A stretch of DNA of 64,000 nt from an uncultured Draconibacterium sp. (GTDB lineage: Bacteria; Bacteroidota; Bacteroidia; Bacteroidales; Prolixibacteraceae), in NCBI RefSeq assembly GCF_963675585.1, contig NZ_OY776414.1, positions 2,459,001-2,523,000 of the forward strand. The letters are read 5' to 3'. The translations under genes were made by a program, and so were the position numbers. Positions 38,306 to 49,700 of this stretch are shown in pieces (positions within the stretch are counted from its first letter, which is position 1; each line of letters begins with the position of its first letter). The notes beneath the pieces were generated by a model. That model worked only from the letters and a program-made list of their open reading frames with translations. It searched no databases and had not been told where the DNA came from.

Positions 38306-39184
38306 ATGCAACAGATAGATAAGATCATATTCGGAGACAATCAGTTTTTTGGAATTAACCACATGTCGCAGGATAAGGCCCAGCAACTTGCGGAAAAATT
38401 TTATGATATTCAGAATATTTACAGAATCTACGACATGGCAATTGATGCCGGAATAAAAGGCATTATGCTTAACTCAAACGATCGGGCTAAAGATATTTGT
38501 AATCATTTTAGGGAACATAAAGACAAATACGCCGATATCAACTGGTATCCTTCTATTCCTTATCCACATAAATATGCTAATCTGGTAGCCGAAAAAGGAA
38601 TTATGCCGGCTATTAATGAAGTTTTGTTCAAAGATAATTCAGCAGGAGGTGTATTGGGAATGATGGCTCAAGGAGGAATGGCCTTGCTTGGGAAAGATGC
38701 AATTAAAATGATGCAGATGCTCATTGATGTTGAAATGAAAATGTTCAAAGGCCTCAATGTCAAAGTGGTATTTCTACAGAATGTAATCACTGACTTGATA
38801 CTCGGCTATGATATAAAAGAGGTATTTAAAGAATACTGTGACCACATTCATAAAAAGTACAACGCTCTGCCAGGACTAATTACCCAGAATATGCCCTACC
38901 TGAAAAATAAATTAGAACAATGGGGTATTAACGAAGTCGTTATCTGCAGTTCTTTCAATAAAATTGGCTATTTAATGTCTCCTGGTGTTGATGAATACAT
39001 AGAGGTTGCTACAAATAATAATCCTGAAAAATACCAATTGATGGCAATGTCAACGATGGCATCCGGAGCCATACCTGCCAAAGATGCTTATGAGTTTATT
39101 AATCGCCAAAATATTCAATCAGTTGTTTTTGGGGCTTCGTCACAAATTCATATTAATGAAACCTTTAAACTTCTCAATATTTAG
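38306..39184 (+). CDS. TIM-barrel-like protein, possible aldo/keto-reductase relative
   Basis: The protein has 292 residues and is not firmly assigned. It begins IDKIIFGDNQFFGINHMS, has repeated beta-alpha-like segments and ends TMASGAIPAKDAYEFINRQNIQSVVFGASSQIHI, resembling the final strands of aldo/keto reductases (SVVFGAS). The usual AKR Asp-Tyr-Lys-His tetrad is not obvious. It lies after the Gfo/Idh/MocA gene as the last gene of the operon. A role in sugar-precursor synthesis is suggested by context only. Confidence 0.55.
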   Translation: MQQIDKIIFGDNQFFGINHMSQDKAQQLAEKFYDIQNIYRIYDMAIDAGIKGIMLNSNDRAKDICNHFREHKDKYADINWYPSIPYPHKYANLVAEKGIMPAINEVLFKDNSAGGVLGMMAQGGMALLGKDAIKMMQMLIDVEMKMFKGLNVKVVFLQNVITDLILGYDIKEVFKEYCDHIHKKYNALPGLITQNMPYLKNKLEQWGINEVVICSSFNKIGYLMSPGVDEYIEVATNNNPEKYQLMAMSTMASGAIPAKDAYEFINRQNIQSVVFGASSQIHINETFKLLNI

Positions 39185-39235
39185 ATAACATTATTTTATT
39201 GCAATTTTGACTATCGCCTTCAACTCAAACAAATA

Positions 39236-39270
39236 AAAACCACCTCAACTTAGATTTGAAGTGGTTTTTT
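39236..39270. terminator. Bidirectional terminator between converging transcripts
   Basis: The stem AAAACCACCTCAA pairs with TTGAAGTGGTTTT with one mismatch, around a six-base loop. T6 follows on the plus strand and an A-rich lead gives T's on the minus strand. It separates the plus-strand polysaccharide operon (ending 39184) from the minus-strand BACON gene (stop at 39293). Confidence 0.85.
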
Positions 39271-39292
39271 ACTATCTAAAAAGAACTCTTTC

Positions 39293-42200
39293 TTATTCTC
39301 CCTGAAAAACTACTTTAAAGTTTTCTCTTCGCAAATCGGATTGTAACTGAATCAGATACATTCCCGATTGCACCTTTCTACCATTTCCATCTTTGGCGTC
39401 CCATAATATACTATTTAATCCTTCACTTAGCTCAATATCCATATTGCGAATTATTCTCCCCTGTATATCATAGATTCTTAGACTCACCTTCTCTCCTTTA
39501 TACTTATTTAAGTCAATTTTTAACTCCCTGCTAAATGGATTAGGATACATTTTGCTTTTGATTAGCTGATTATCAAAAGAAATTAATTCTTGAGACGTTA
39601 CAACCTGAGTACTTTTTGCGTCAATACCCAATTGATTAATTGTCAAAGAAACTGTAGCATCATCACATGTAGAAAACGTAACTACTCCACTGCGGTATAC
39701 TCCGCTATTTACACCCAAAGTGACTCTTATCCACATGGTGTCTACTCCACTCTCCTTATTTAAAGTTACCCAATCCGGATAATCAGTTACAACCCATTCA
39801 GAATTGCAGTATACCTTTACCAATCCAGTGCAACCTTCCGATGGCAAATCCAAAACACTTTTGTTTAAGGATATTTCACACGGAATTAATCCAGACTGAT
39901 TGATTATCAAAACAGCAGTTGCATTTTCACACGTAGTAAACGTTACTTCTCCACTAATATTCCCTCCAGTATTCTCTCCAATACTTACCTGAATCCACAT
40001 AGTATCTACTCCACTCTCCTTATTTAATGTAACCCAGTCAGGGTAATCTGTTACAACCCATTCTGAATTACAATAAACTTTAACCAATCCCGTATATCCT
40101 TCCGATGGTAAATCCAAAACACTCTTGTTTAAAGAAATCTCGCATGGAATTAATCCTTGTTGATTAATTATTAAGGTATCAGTTACTGCATCACATGCCC
40201 CAACTATAATAAATCCACTTCTACTTACGCCTGTATTCTCATCTATCGTAATATTAAGTAATGCGTCACCCGTACCTTCTTCTTTATCCAAGGTTAACCA
40301 GGATGAATATTCTAATACCTGCCAAGTAGAATTTGAAAGAACGTCTACGCTTGCAACCGTACCCTCATAACTTTCATCAATACTAATCGGTGAAAATGAA
40401 ACTTCACATGCTTGTTGTCCGACCTGATTCACAAGCAAGGTCGCTGCGGCATCATCACATGTTGATACAGTAATTGTGCCGCTACGATAAACCCCGGCAT
40501 TCGCTCCTATGGATACCTGAAGCCACATCGTACCTTCCCCACTTTCTTTATTCAATGTTACCCAGTCCGGATAATCGGTTACAACCCATTCTGAATTACA
40601 ATAAACTTTAACCAATCCCGTATATCCTTCCGATGGTAAATCCAAAACACTCTTGTTTAAAGAAATCTCGCATGGAATTAATCCTTGTTGATTAATTATT
40701 AAGGTATCAGTTACTGCATCACATGCCCCAACTATAATAAATCCACTTCTACTTACGCCTGTATTCTCATCTATCGTAATATTAAGTAATGCGTCACCCG
40801 TACCTTCTTCTTTATCCAAGGTTAACCAGGATGAATATTCTAATACCTGCCAAGTAGAATTTGAAAGAACGTCTACGCTTGCAACCGTACCCTCATAACT
40901 TTCATCAATACTAATCGGTGAAAATGAAACTTCACATGCTTGTTGTCCGACCTGATTCACAAGCAAGGTCGCTGCGGCATCATCACATGTTGATACAGTA
41001 ATTGTGCCGCTACGATAAACCCCGGCATTCGCTCCTATGGATACCTGAAGCCACATCGTACCTTCCCCACTTTCTTTATTCAATGTTACCCAGTCCGGAT
41101 AATCGGTTACAACCCATTCTGAATTACAATATACTTTAACCAAACCGGTATACCCGTCTTGAGGAATATCCAAAACACTCTTGTTTAAAGAAATCTCGCA
41201 TGGAATTAATCCTTGTTGATTAATTATTAAGGTATCAGTTACTGCATCACATGCCCCAACTATAATAAATCCACTTCTACTTACGCCTGTATTCTCATCT
41301 ATCGTAATATTAAGTAATGCGTCACCCGTACCTTCTTCTTTATCCAAGGTTAACCAGGATGAATATTCTAATACCTGCCAAGTAGAATTTGAAAGAACGT
41401 CTACGCTTGCAACCGTACCCTCATAACTTTCATCAATACTAATCGGTGAAAATGAAACTTCACATGCTTGTTGTCCGACCTGATTCACAAGCAAGGTCGC
41501 TGCGGCATCATCACATGTTGATACAGTAATTGTGCCGCTACGATAAACCCCGGCATTCGCTCCTATGGATACCTGAAGCCACATCGTACCTTCCCCACTT
41601 TCTTTATTCAATGTTACCCAGTCCGGATAATCGGTTACAACCCATTCTGAATTACAATAAACTTTAACCAATCCCGTATATCCTTCCGATGGTAAATCCA
41701 AAACACTCTTGTTTAAAGAAATCTCGCATGGAATTAATCCTTGTTGATTAATTATTAAGGTATCAGTTACTGCATCACATGCCCCAACTATAATAAATCC
41801 ACTTCTACTTACGCCTGTATTCTCATCTATCGTAATATTAAGTAATGCGTCACCCGTACCTTCTTCTTTATCCAAGGTTAACCAGGATGAATATTCTAAT
41901 ACCTGCCAAGTAGAATTTGAAAGAACGTCTACGCTTGCAACCGTACCCTCATAACTTTCATCAATACTAATCGGTGAAAATGAAACTTCACATGCTTGTT
42001 GTCCGACCTGATTCACAAGCAAGGTCGCTGCGGCATCATCACATGTTGATACAGTAATTGTGCCGCTACGATAAACCCCGGCATTCGCTCCTATGGATAC
42101 CTGAAGCCACATCGTACCTTCCCCACTTTCTTTATTCAATGTTACCCAGTCCGGATAATCGGTTACAACCCATTCTGAATTACAATATACTTTAACCAAA

Positions 42201-42970
42201 CCGGTATACCCGTCTTGAGGAATATCCAAAACACTCTTGTTTAAAGAAATCTCGCATGCCTCAGGCCCATCCTGCACCACCTCAATATTCGCCGTTATAC
42301 CATCGCAACCTTCCAATTCAACAACACCCGAGCGATCAGTGCCGTGGTTGGCACTTACCAGAAAACCTAAGGAATCGGTACCTGAACCGGAAGTGCGGTA
42401 AGGTGTAATCCAGTCGGGAGAAGACAACACGCTCCAGTCGTTGTAGGAAGTAATACCAACCGCAATACTTGTCTGTACAGAATCCAGAAGAAATGTAGTA
42501 GGATCCACCTCAAAAACACAAGGCAGGTCAACTTCCAGTTCCACAAAAGCCGTCCCACTTTCGGTATAAGGCACAGGATCGAGGGTACTTCCGCTGTCAT
42601 TATCCACAAAGGTGCTCAGCACATCGCTGTATTCGGTTTGTTCGCTGGCGTCCCAGAATTTAAAGCTAATGGTGTTGCCTACCTCGTAGCCGTTACCGGC
42701 TCCAATAGAATCGGCTTTGGAAGCTACAATCATGCCCAGCGTACTGTCAATCAGCGGCTCTGTTAACACAAAAACTCCGGTACAGATATCGCCGTCGAAT
42801 GCGGCAATTTCATCACCTGCTTCCAGTGGCACGCCTTCAACAATAGCGGCCGTTATGTAAATGTTCATGTGGTCCTGGCCGTTGCCGTCCCAGGCAGGCT
42901 GAAAATGCGTCTGTGCTCCGGCTGTCACAAAGCAGATCACAGCTGTCAGTAGGATGTAAAATTTTTTCAT
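39293..42970 (-). CDS. Secreted T9SS cargo protein with 11 BACON-like repeats
   Basis: The protein has 1225 residues, with a signal peptide (FYILLTAVICFVTAGAQ). Next comes a module beginning THFQPAWDGNGQDHMN with GDEIAAFDGD (about 22-150). Eleven BACON-type Ig-like repeats follow, each with a W, a CD pair and a final xxxVNQxG. Nine are of two alternating types (CEISLNKS and CEVSFSPI). The C-terminus (about 1140-1225) is a T9SS type-A sorting domain (YPNPFSRELKIDL, then GRKVQSGMYLIQL). It is probably exported and anchored at the cell surface. BACON domains may bind glycans or mucin-like ligands. The specific role is unknown. Confidence 0.88.
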   Translation of the reverse strand: MKKFYILLTAVICFVTAGAQTHFQPAWDGNGQDHMNIYITAAIVEGVPLEAGDEIAAFDGDICTGVFVLTEPLIDSTLGMIVASKADSIGAGNGYEVGNTISFKFWDASEQTEYSDVLSTFVDNDSGSTLDPVPYTESGTAFVELEVDLPCVFEVDPTTFLLDSVQTSIAVGITSYNDWSVLSSPDWITPYRTSGSGTDSLGFLVSANHGTDRSGVVELEGCDGITANIEVVQDGPEACEISLNKSVLDIPQDGYTGLVKVYCNSEWVVTDYPDWVTLNKESGEGTMWLQVSIGANAGVYRSGTITVSTCDDAAATLLVNQVGQQACEVSFSPISIDESYEGTVASVDVLSNSTWQVLEYSSWLTLDKEEGTGDALLNITIDENTGVSRSGFIIVGACDAVTDTLIINQQGLIPCEISLNKSVLDLPSEGYTGLVKVYCNSEWVVTDYPDWVTLNKESGEGTMWLQVSIGANAGVYRSGTITVSTCDDAAATLLVNQVGQQACEVSFSPISIDESYEGTVASVDVLSNSTWQVLEYSSWLTLDKEEGTGDALLNITIDENTGVSRSGFIIVGACDAVTDTLIINQQGLIPCEISLNKSVLDIPQDGYTGLVKVYCNSEWVVTDYPDWVTLNKESGEGTMWLQVSIGANAGVYRSGTITVSTCDDAAATLLVNQVGQQACEVSFSPISIDESYEGTVASVDVLSNSTWQVLEYSSWLTLDKEEGTGDALLNITIDENTGVSRSGFIIVGACDAVTDTLIINQQGLIPCEISLNKSVLDLPSEGYTGLVKVYCNSEWVVTDYPDWVTLNKESGEGTMWLQVSIGANAGVYRSGTITVSTCDDAAATLLVNQVGQQACEVSFSPISIDESYEGTVASVDVLSNSTWQVLEYSSWLTLDKEEGTGDALLNITIDENTGVSRSGFIIVGACDAVTDTLIINQQGLIPCEISLNKSVLDLPSEGYTGLVKVYCNSEWVVTDYPDWVTLNKESGVDTMWIQVSIGENTGGNISGEVTFTTCENATAVLIINQSGLIPCEISLNKSVLDLPSEGCTGLVKVYCNSEWVVTDYPDWVTLNKESGVDTMWIRVTLGVNSGVYRSGVVTFSTCDDATVSLTINQLGIDAKSTQVVTSQELISFDNQLIKSKMYPNPFSRELKIDLNKYKGEKVSLRIYDIQGRIIRNMDIELSEGLNSILWDAKDGNGRKVQSGMYLIQLQSDLRRENFKVVFQGE
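40146..42258 (-). repeat. 528-bp tandem repeat array, four near-identical units
   Basis: Identical marker sequences recur at 40146, 40674, 41202 and 41730, each exactly 528 bases apart (176 codons, two BACON domains). The unit carries either a DLPSEG or a DIPQDG variant, alternating along the array. This suggests duplication of a two-unit, 1056-base block. Such identity favours recombination and copy-number change. Confidence 0.92.
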
Positions 42971-43164
42971 AGTCGTATATTTTTTCAGTTTGTTATTATT
43001 TTCTTTTTACTCTCCCTCACTCTCCCGATAAATCGGGACAAGCTCTCTCTATCCGTCAGTTGACGGAGTGGACGATTGTGTCCGTCGGCTGACGGATCGC
43101 AATCAGGGTGAGTCAGTTATATTTTATCTTTAATTCTTAACATTTCTTTTTTCATTTTCTCCTA

Positions 43165-43291
43165 CCCTCAATATTCCTTCTTTCTCCCCATCCTTTCACT
43201 GCCTAAAAGTCCCCTCTAGGGGATTTAGGGGTGACAAAGAGGTCCAATCTCATTTTTTATTTTTAGATCCTGAATCGAGTTCAGGATGACG
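43165..43291. repeat. Intergenic segment, first copy of a 120-bp duplicated stretch
   Basis: TTCCTTCTTTCTCCCCATCC, then a CCCCTCTAGGGGATTTAGGGG palindromic motif, then the REP-type CCTGAATCGAGTTCAGGATG. It is almost identical to 43607-43731. The 42971-43779 gap has no gene and also holds CGGACACAA/GACGGA repeats near 43055-43100 and GGGCTAAAGCCC and CCGGGGAT..ATCCCCGG palindromes at 43318-43374. Confidence 0.75.
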
Positions 43292-43488
43292 TTCTTTTGT
43301 TCATCTTTCTTCTTATTAAGGGCTAAAGCCCGTTCATCTTTTCTGCTTCTTTACCCGGGGATGAATCCCCGGGCTATTGATAAATTCTTTTTCCATCATG
43401 GCCTTCCTGCTCTTCTCCCTTTTCACTGCCTCAAGTCCCCCTTGGGGGATTTAGGGGTAAAAACCCACACTTTAATATTTATTTATAC

Positions 43489-43562
43489 GTCATGCTGAAC
43501 TTGATTCAGCATCTTATTTTATTGTCTTTATACAGACCCTGAATCGAGTTCAGGGTGACGTC
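43489..43562. repeat. Inverted pair of the CGTCA-TGAACTTG repeat
   Basis: Arms CGTCATGCTGAACTTGATTC and GACCCTGAATCGAGTTCAGG, in opposite orientation, match the family at 1009-1090. A TCCCC..GGGGATTTAGGGG element lies beside it at 43434-43457. Confidence 0.65.
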
Positions 43563-43606
43563 ACTCATTATTTATCTATTTATAAATTCACTTTTTCAAT
43601 CCTACA

Positions 43607-43731
43607 AAATTTCCTTCTTTCTCCCCATCCTTTCACTGTCTAAAAGTCCCCTCCAGGGGATTTAGGGGTGACAGAGAGGTCCAATCTCATTTTTATATTT
43701 TTAGACCCTGAATCTAGTTCAGGGTGACGTT
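43607..43731. repeat. Intergenic segment, second copy of the 120-bp duplicated stretch
   Basis: It has the same order of motifs as at 43165-43291, with scattered substitutions (CCCCTCCAGGGG for CCCCTCTAGGGG, CTAGTTCAGG for CGAGTTCAGG). It ends about 50 bases from the stop of the giant minus-strand gene. Confidence 0.75.
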
Positions 43732-43779
43732 CTTTTATTTATTCTCTTTTCCATTCTTACAACTTCCAACTTCTTTCTC

Positions 43780-46700
43780 TTATTGAGTAAGAACCACTTT
43801 CCGAACCGACTGAATTCCGTTTAAATCAATACTGATGTAATAAATTCCGGGATTCACTTTTTGCCCACCGGCATTTGTTCCCTCCCAAATCAACTGATGA
43901 TTTCCTGAATTTAACGCTTGCCGGTGCAGAACAGAACTAACTTCTTGTCCAAACTGATTAACAACCTTTATCTCTGTTGTGGCATTTTCGGAGAGTTTCA
44001 GTTGAATGGTGAGTTCGTTGTTAAATGGATTGGGATAACATCGTATTTCCATGTTTCCAAACAAGGCCTCGCCGGCATTGCTTATTCCATATTTAAACAA
44101 ACTTAAAACAACAGATTCGTTTTTGGTAAATACCATCTCACCTTTTATTAACTCAGTTGCAAGCAGCTCTTCCCTGTTCTTGTTTGGGCTCCACCATACC
44201 AATTCGTAGGTATTCCCTTCGTAAAATCCGGGTGTGCCCAAACGATCGTTTGCCGAAGCAGGTACAGATACAATCCCTTTTGCCAAATGTTCGGGCAGTA
44301 AGCATACAGCTCCAACGCAAACCGTTCCATCGAAAACGGCCAGTTCGTCGCCGGCAGAGAACAAACCTGCAGGCAAGTCCACCAGGTTAAAGTTCATATG
44401 GTCAACTCCATTCCCTGTATACGCTGTTTTAAAATGAACAAGAGCTGCTTCCGGAGTATATGTCAAGCCCGATTTTGCAAAACTTTCATAGATCCACAAA
44501 GTATCGCGGGCACTCACTTTTACTTTGTATCCTTTACCTGTATTGCAGGTACCCATAAAGTTTGTCCATCCTCCAAATACGCCCAGATCTTCAATCGATT
44601 TCCCGGTTTCATCCTGTACTTTAAGCAAAGTTCCCCGATCGATCAACTGCTGCACCACTTCCATGGCATCGGCGGATTGCATGTGGGGATAACCCATGAT
44701 ATTCCATCCTGCGTACAAATAAATCGGATAAGGGTAGGTCACCGGAGTTCCACATACCTGAATACTGTCATCGGTATTCACATTTATTTTATACCCGTCG
44801 TAGGGGTAAATTCCTTTGATTTCGGAATCGTCCCAGCCTCCGAATATTCCTCTGTCTTCAAACGAGTTCCCTAACTCATCCTGAATTTTCACCAGCGTTC
44901 CATTGTCGATAAGCGTCTGGAAATTGTAGCCCATTCGTGTAGAATCGAGCTGAACCGGTGAGGAGAAAATATTCCAACCGTTTTGGAAATGTAGTGTATG
45001 GCAAATTTCGTCGGTAGGAATGGTAAATTTACTGATGCCTCCATTATAGGTTCCGATCCATACATTTCCTTTGGTATCGGCATACACAGCATAAATATCA
45101 GCTATCTGAGCAGCAGCCAAACCTTCGTTTGCAGTATATAAGGTCCAGTCGGAACCATCGAACATCGCCAACTCCCGGCCTCCTCCAAACCATATATTTC
45201 CGTAAATATCTTCGCTGATGTCATCACACCAACCGGGAACATCATTATCGTTCGCATAAAAGGTCCAATTCACTCCATCGTACCGGGTAATTAAACCGGA
45301 AGAAGCAAACCATGTATTTTTGTTGGAATCATAATAAATTTCGGAGACATATACGCCATCTGCTTCGCCGGGCAATGCCATTTGTTGCCAACTGGCTCCA
45401 TCGAATCGGAACACAAAGTTGGAAGTACCGTTACAGGCTACCCAAATATTACCGTTTACATCTTCGCCAATACTGGTAATATTACCATTAAAGCCCACCT
45501 CTTCACTCATAAAATAAGTCCAGGTTTGTCCATCAAAACGAGCGACACCGTTACCATCCCATGCTCCGAACCAAACATTACCCTGTGAATCAGTATAAAT
45601 ACATTCTTCAAATACTGCAGGCAAATTATAAACCGTAAAATCGGTTCCATCGTATTTGGTTACGGTTGGATTTCCGGAACCCGAAAACCACAAGTTTCCA
45701 TCTTTATCTTTGTCAATAGCCCAGTTGAAATTTTCGGCAAGGCCATCCTCTGCTGTAAATGGAGTCCATTCATCTCCGTTAAAACGGTCGGCTCCATAAA
45801 AAGCAGTTGACCAAATGTTTCCGTCACTGTCTTCAGTGATGGAAAATGAGATATCTGAAATTAATCCATCGCAGGAATTGTATGTTGTCCAGCCAGGAGC
45901 ATCTTCAAAATCGCCATCCACTCTCAAACTTCCACTGATGGAGTTATCGGAAGCATCACCAAACTCTTCTTCAACAAATATTTTTAGCAGGTACGTTCTC
46001 ATTAAATCGGTGTGGTAAAAGTCTGCACCGGTAGTAAAAGTATAATCTACTGTATCACCGGGTTGAAGTACAAAATCGAGGGTATCTATTGCAATTGTCA
46101 CATCGTCAAGCGAATAGCCCAATCGTGCATTTTCGATGGGGGAATCACCGTTGTTAAATACCCGCACGTTGATGGGTTCGTTATTGCTTAATCCACAGTA
46201 CAAATAGTAGGGATATTTATTTCGCGTTGGACTTACCAAACCTGCTATTCCTAAATTTTCGTACGGCTGGTCAAAACGGGAAAGTCCTCCTCCCTGTGTT
46301 CCAATCCATATATCGCCTTTAATAACGGCCAATGAATTAATACCTCCACCCAAAGCAGCTGTCATTCCATCTTCGGGGCCATATTTGGTCCAGCTTGTGC
46401 CATCGTATTTTACAAGCTCGTCACCACCGCCAAACCAGATATTTCCGTACAAATCTTCGACAATATCGGCACAATTCATAATTATCTGTTCCGGATCTGA
46501 AATCTCTTCGTAGAGCGATCCGTCAAAGCGATAAAACTTATTCCAGGTTGTAAACCATGTAAAGCCTTTTGAATCCAGAAAAATCTTAATAATAATATCA
46601 TCGTTCCCGGGAATTTGAATCGGAACCCAGTTGTAACCATCAAACACCGACAAACCGTCTATGGATGAAAAGTACAGGATGCCATTTACATCCTCACCTA

Positions 46701-49700
46701 TACTTAATACATTATTCCCAAGATTGGCTTGAGCTGCATCGTAATAATTCCAGCTAAACGAAGTATTCAAGCGGGCTACGCCAGAACCATACCGTGAGCC
46801 AAACCAGATGTTTCCATTGCTGTCTTCGTAAATACAAGAAGAATAGCTACCATCGGTTGTCATAGTATAAAAGCTACTTCCTGTGTACCTGGTAACCGCA
46901 CTGGATCCACTTCCTGAAAACCAGGTCCATCCGCGACTATCGGTAAGGATAGCCTGATTGGCTGCATCAGCAAGTCCATCGAGATTTGTATATTTTTCCC
47001 ATTCGAAACCGTTAAATTTATAGGCGCCATCGTTAGCTACACTCCACACCTGATCGTTTTTATCTTCTGCTATTCCATAGGAGATATTTCCTGGTAAGCC
47101 GGTGCAGGTGTTGTAAGTCGTCCATTCGGGAGTATCAGGAATGTATTTAATGGCGTCAAAAGTCTGTGTTCTTCTCCAGCCACCTATCATACCTCCCTCC
47201 CAGCGCAGGTATACATTCAATGTATAATGATCCATGTATATTTCGGGTTGTAAGTCGGCACTCACCATAAACTGATAATCAATGGTATCGCCAGGATATA
47301 CAATTTCAGGATATGATTCCAGATCAATACTGTCTCCATTGAGTACATAAAATAATTGTACTCCCTCCACCGGTTCAATTCCATCGTTGCAGAACCGCAA
47401 TATAAGCGGATCATTTGGTTCCGGATAACAAAGGACACCATTGGCAAGTTCGGGTGCAATTATATTGATTGTTTTTAAACTTGGCAACATACATTCCTGT
47501 GTCAATTCTATTCCATTCAATTGCGTTTGTAAGGTGTCGCCCGCAAATACAACATCATTTTCTTTCAAACAACGGATAACGTTACAACTGTATATGTGGA
47601 AGTAGTTTTGCTCCAGGTTGATTTCACCCAATGGCAAAGCACAAAAACCTTCCGGAATAGTTCCGGAGAGTTCATTGTGGTTTAAATACAAAACATTTAA
47701 GTTTTCCAAAGCGTCAAAGGAAGACGGAATGACACCGGAGAGCCTGTTGCTCTGAAGAAATAGATAATTCAGCTGTGTCAACAAGCCCAATTCACCGGGG
47801 ATGGAACCACTAAACTGGTTTCCATCGAGTGCCAGTGTATGTAAATTGCTAAGTTGTCCCAGAGACGACGGGATCGAACCAGTTAACTGGGATCCACTTC
47901 CCAGAAACAGCGTTTCAAGCCTGCTTAAATTTCCGAAGGAAGAAGGTAACTCACCAAAGAATTGGTTCACGCCCAGATCCAGCGTAACCAGATTGATCAT
48001 ATCGCCAATTTCGGCAGGTAGTTCTCCTGTTAACCCATTGCCCCATACCACAAAACTTTCCATGGCAGTTAGTTTTCCAATTCGTGAAGGAAGCGTGCCC
48101 ACCAGGTTATTGTTGTTCAGATCTAGCGAAACCACTCTTCCATTAGCAATGCCAACTCCATACCAGGTATCCAGCGGACTTGTCAGCCAGTTTGTATTGT
48201 TCGTCCAGTTGGGGCCGTCACTGGCATTGTATAGTGCAACCAATGCCAGCGAATCCATTTCAATGCTGTTATTGGGTGCAAGAGTAAAGGATGAAGTTTG
48301 AGAAGCGATACATCCGTTGGCATCCTTTATTTCAATAGTTGCCTCGTACTTCATCAGTTGAGCCAGGTTACCAATATTGAAATAATTTTCGGTTTGCCAG
48401 CTGTATTCCCAACACAAGCTATCTTCGCGACATAGTGTGATTTGATACGCATAAGGAGGAATACCTCCGAATCCAAAGATGGAATACATTACAGATGTTT
48501 CATCCAACTCTTCTTCGACATCCAGTTCCAAAAGATCGGGTTGTGCAATGTAAAACTGCTCCACGTCGCTGTAACTTGTTCCATATTCATTTTCAGCATA
48601 GGCGCAGAGGTAATATGTTCCGGCCTCCAGACCACCAATAGTTGTTGGGATAGTTCCGGCCCCGCTTCCTTCGCTTAATACGGTTGAACTGTATAAGAGA
48701 TTGGGATGAGAACCGATTAAAATTCCTTTGTCCTGAATTGTACCTACACCACTAACGGTATACTGTACAAAAACTTCACCGGTAGCTCCATAACAATTGG
48801 CAATTGTCTCTTGCAATTCATCTATTCCGGCCAAAGGTAAATTCGGATTTACAGAATCGCAAGCTATACATTTAGCAAAACATACCGGATCGAGAATAAC
48901 TGTACCTCCAGGCGTTGTCAAGGATCGATCAGCATTTTCTCCCACAACACAATCCCCTAAAACAATCTCCCAATAAGGTCCGTTTTTAAACTTGTAACTA
49001 ATGGTTTGCCAACTTGGAATATTAATGGTTGCCGCGTATATATCTCCACTTGCTGTTAGTTGCACAGGATCGTTCCACGACATCCACGAATTCCAATCGC
49101 CTCCCACAAAAACACCGGTTTCATCAACCAATTCGTTTTGCATGTCAACCTGAAATGTAACCAAGGTTGCTTCAAGACTCGTTATCCGCGCTTTCCAACC
49201 CGATGAGGTAACTGATCCGTCGGAGTAAAAATGAAAAGTAAGTGCTCCCTCCGGATTACTTGCGGTAATTGGTTCGTTAATGGCATCAGTCCCCCAATAC
49301 TTACCAATCAGATGACTTTCTGTTCCAACTCCATCGAACACTTCCAGGTAGTCGTAACCAAATTCAGTGTCGAATTCCAGAAAATCAAACCGAAGAATAT
49401 TCCCTTCCGTTAGCGGATAAAAAATTATTGTTTCATCTTCATTATCTAAATAATTTGAATCGAATTGGGAATCGTAAAACAGACCGTTGTCAGTTCGAAC
49501 TGTATCGGTAGTATTGTTGGCAAATCCATACACTGCAATTATACCGGCTTGTGCCCTTGGATTTACCCGGTATGCTCCATATTGATAATCGACAATACCG
49601 TAAATATTGTATCTGGTTCCAATCTCCATTTCCGGCTGAATAAGATAATTGTCAATAATGGTAGTGTCTCCCTGATCTGAAACAACAATGTATTCGAGGT

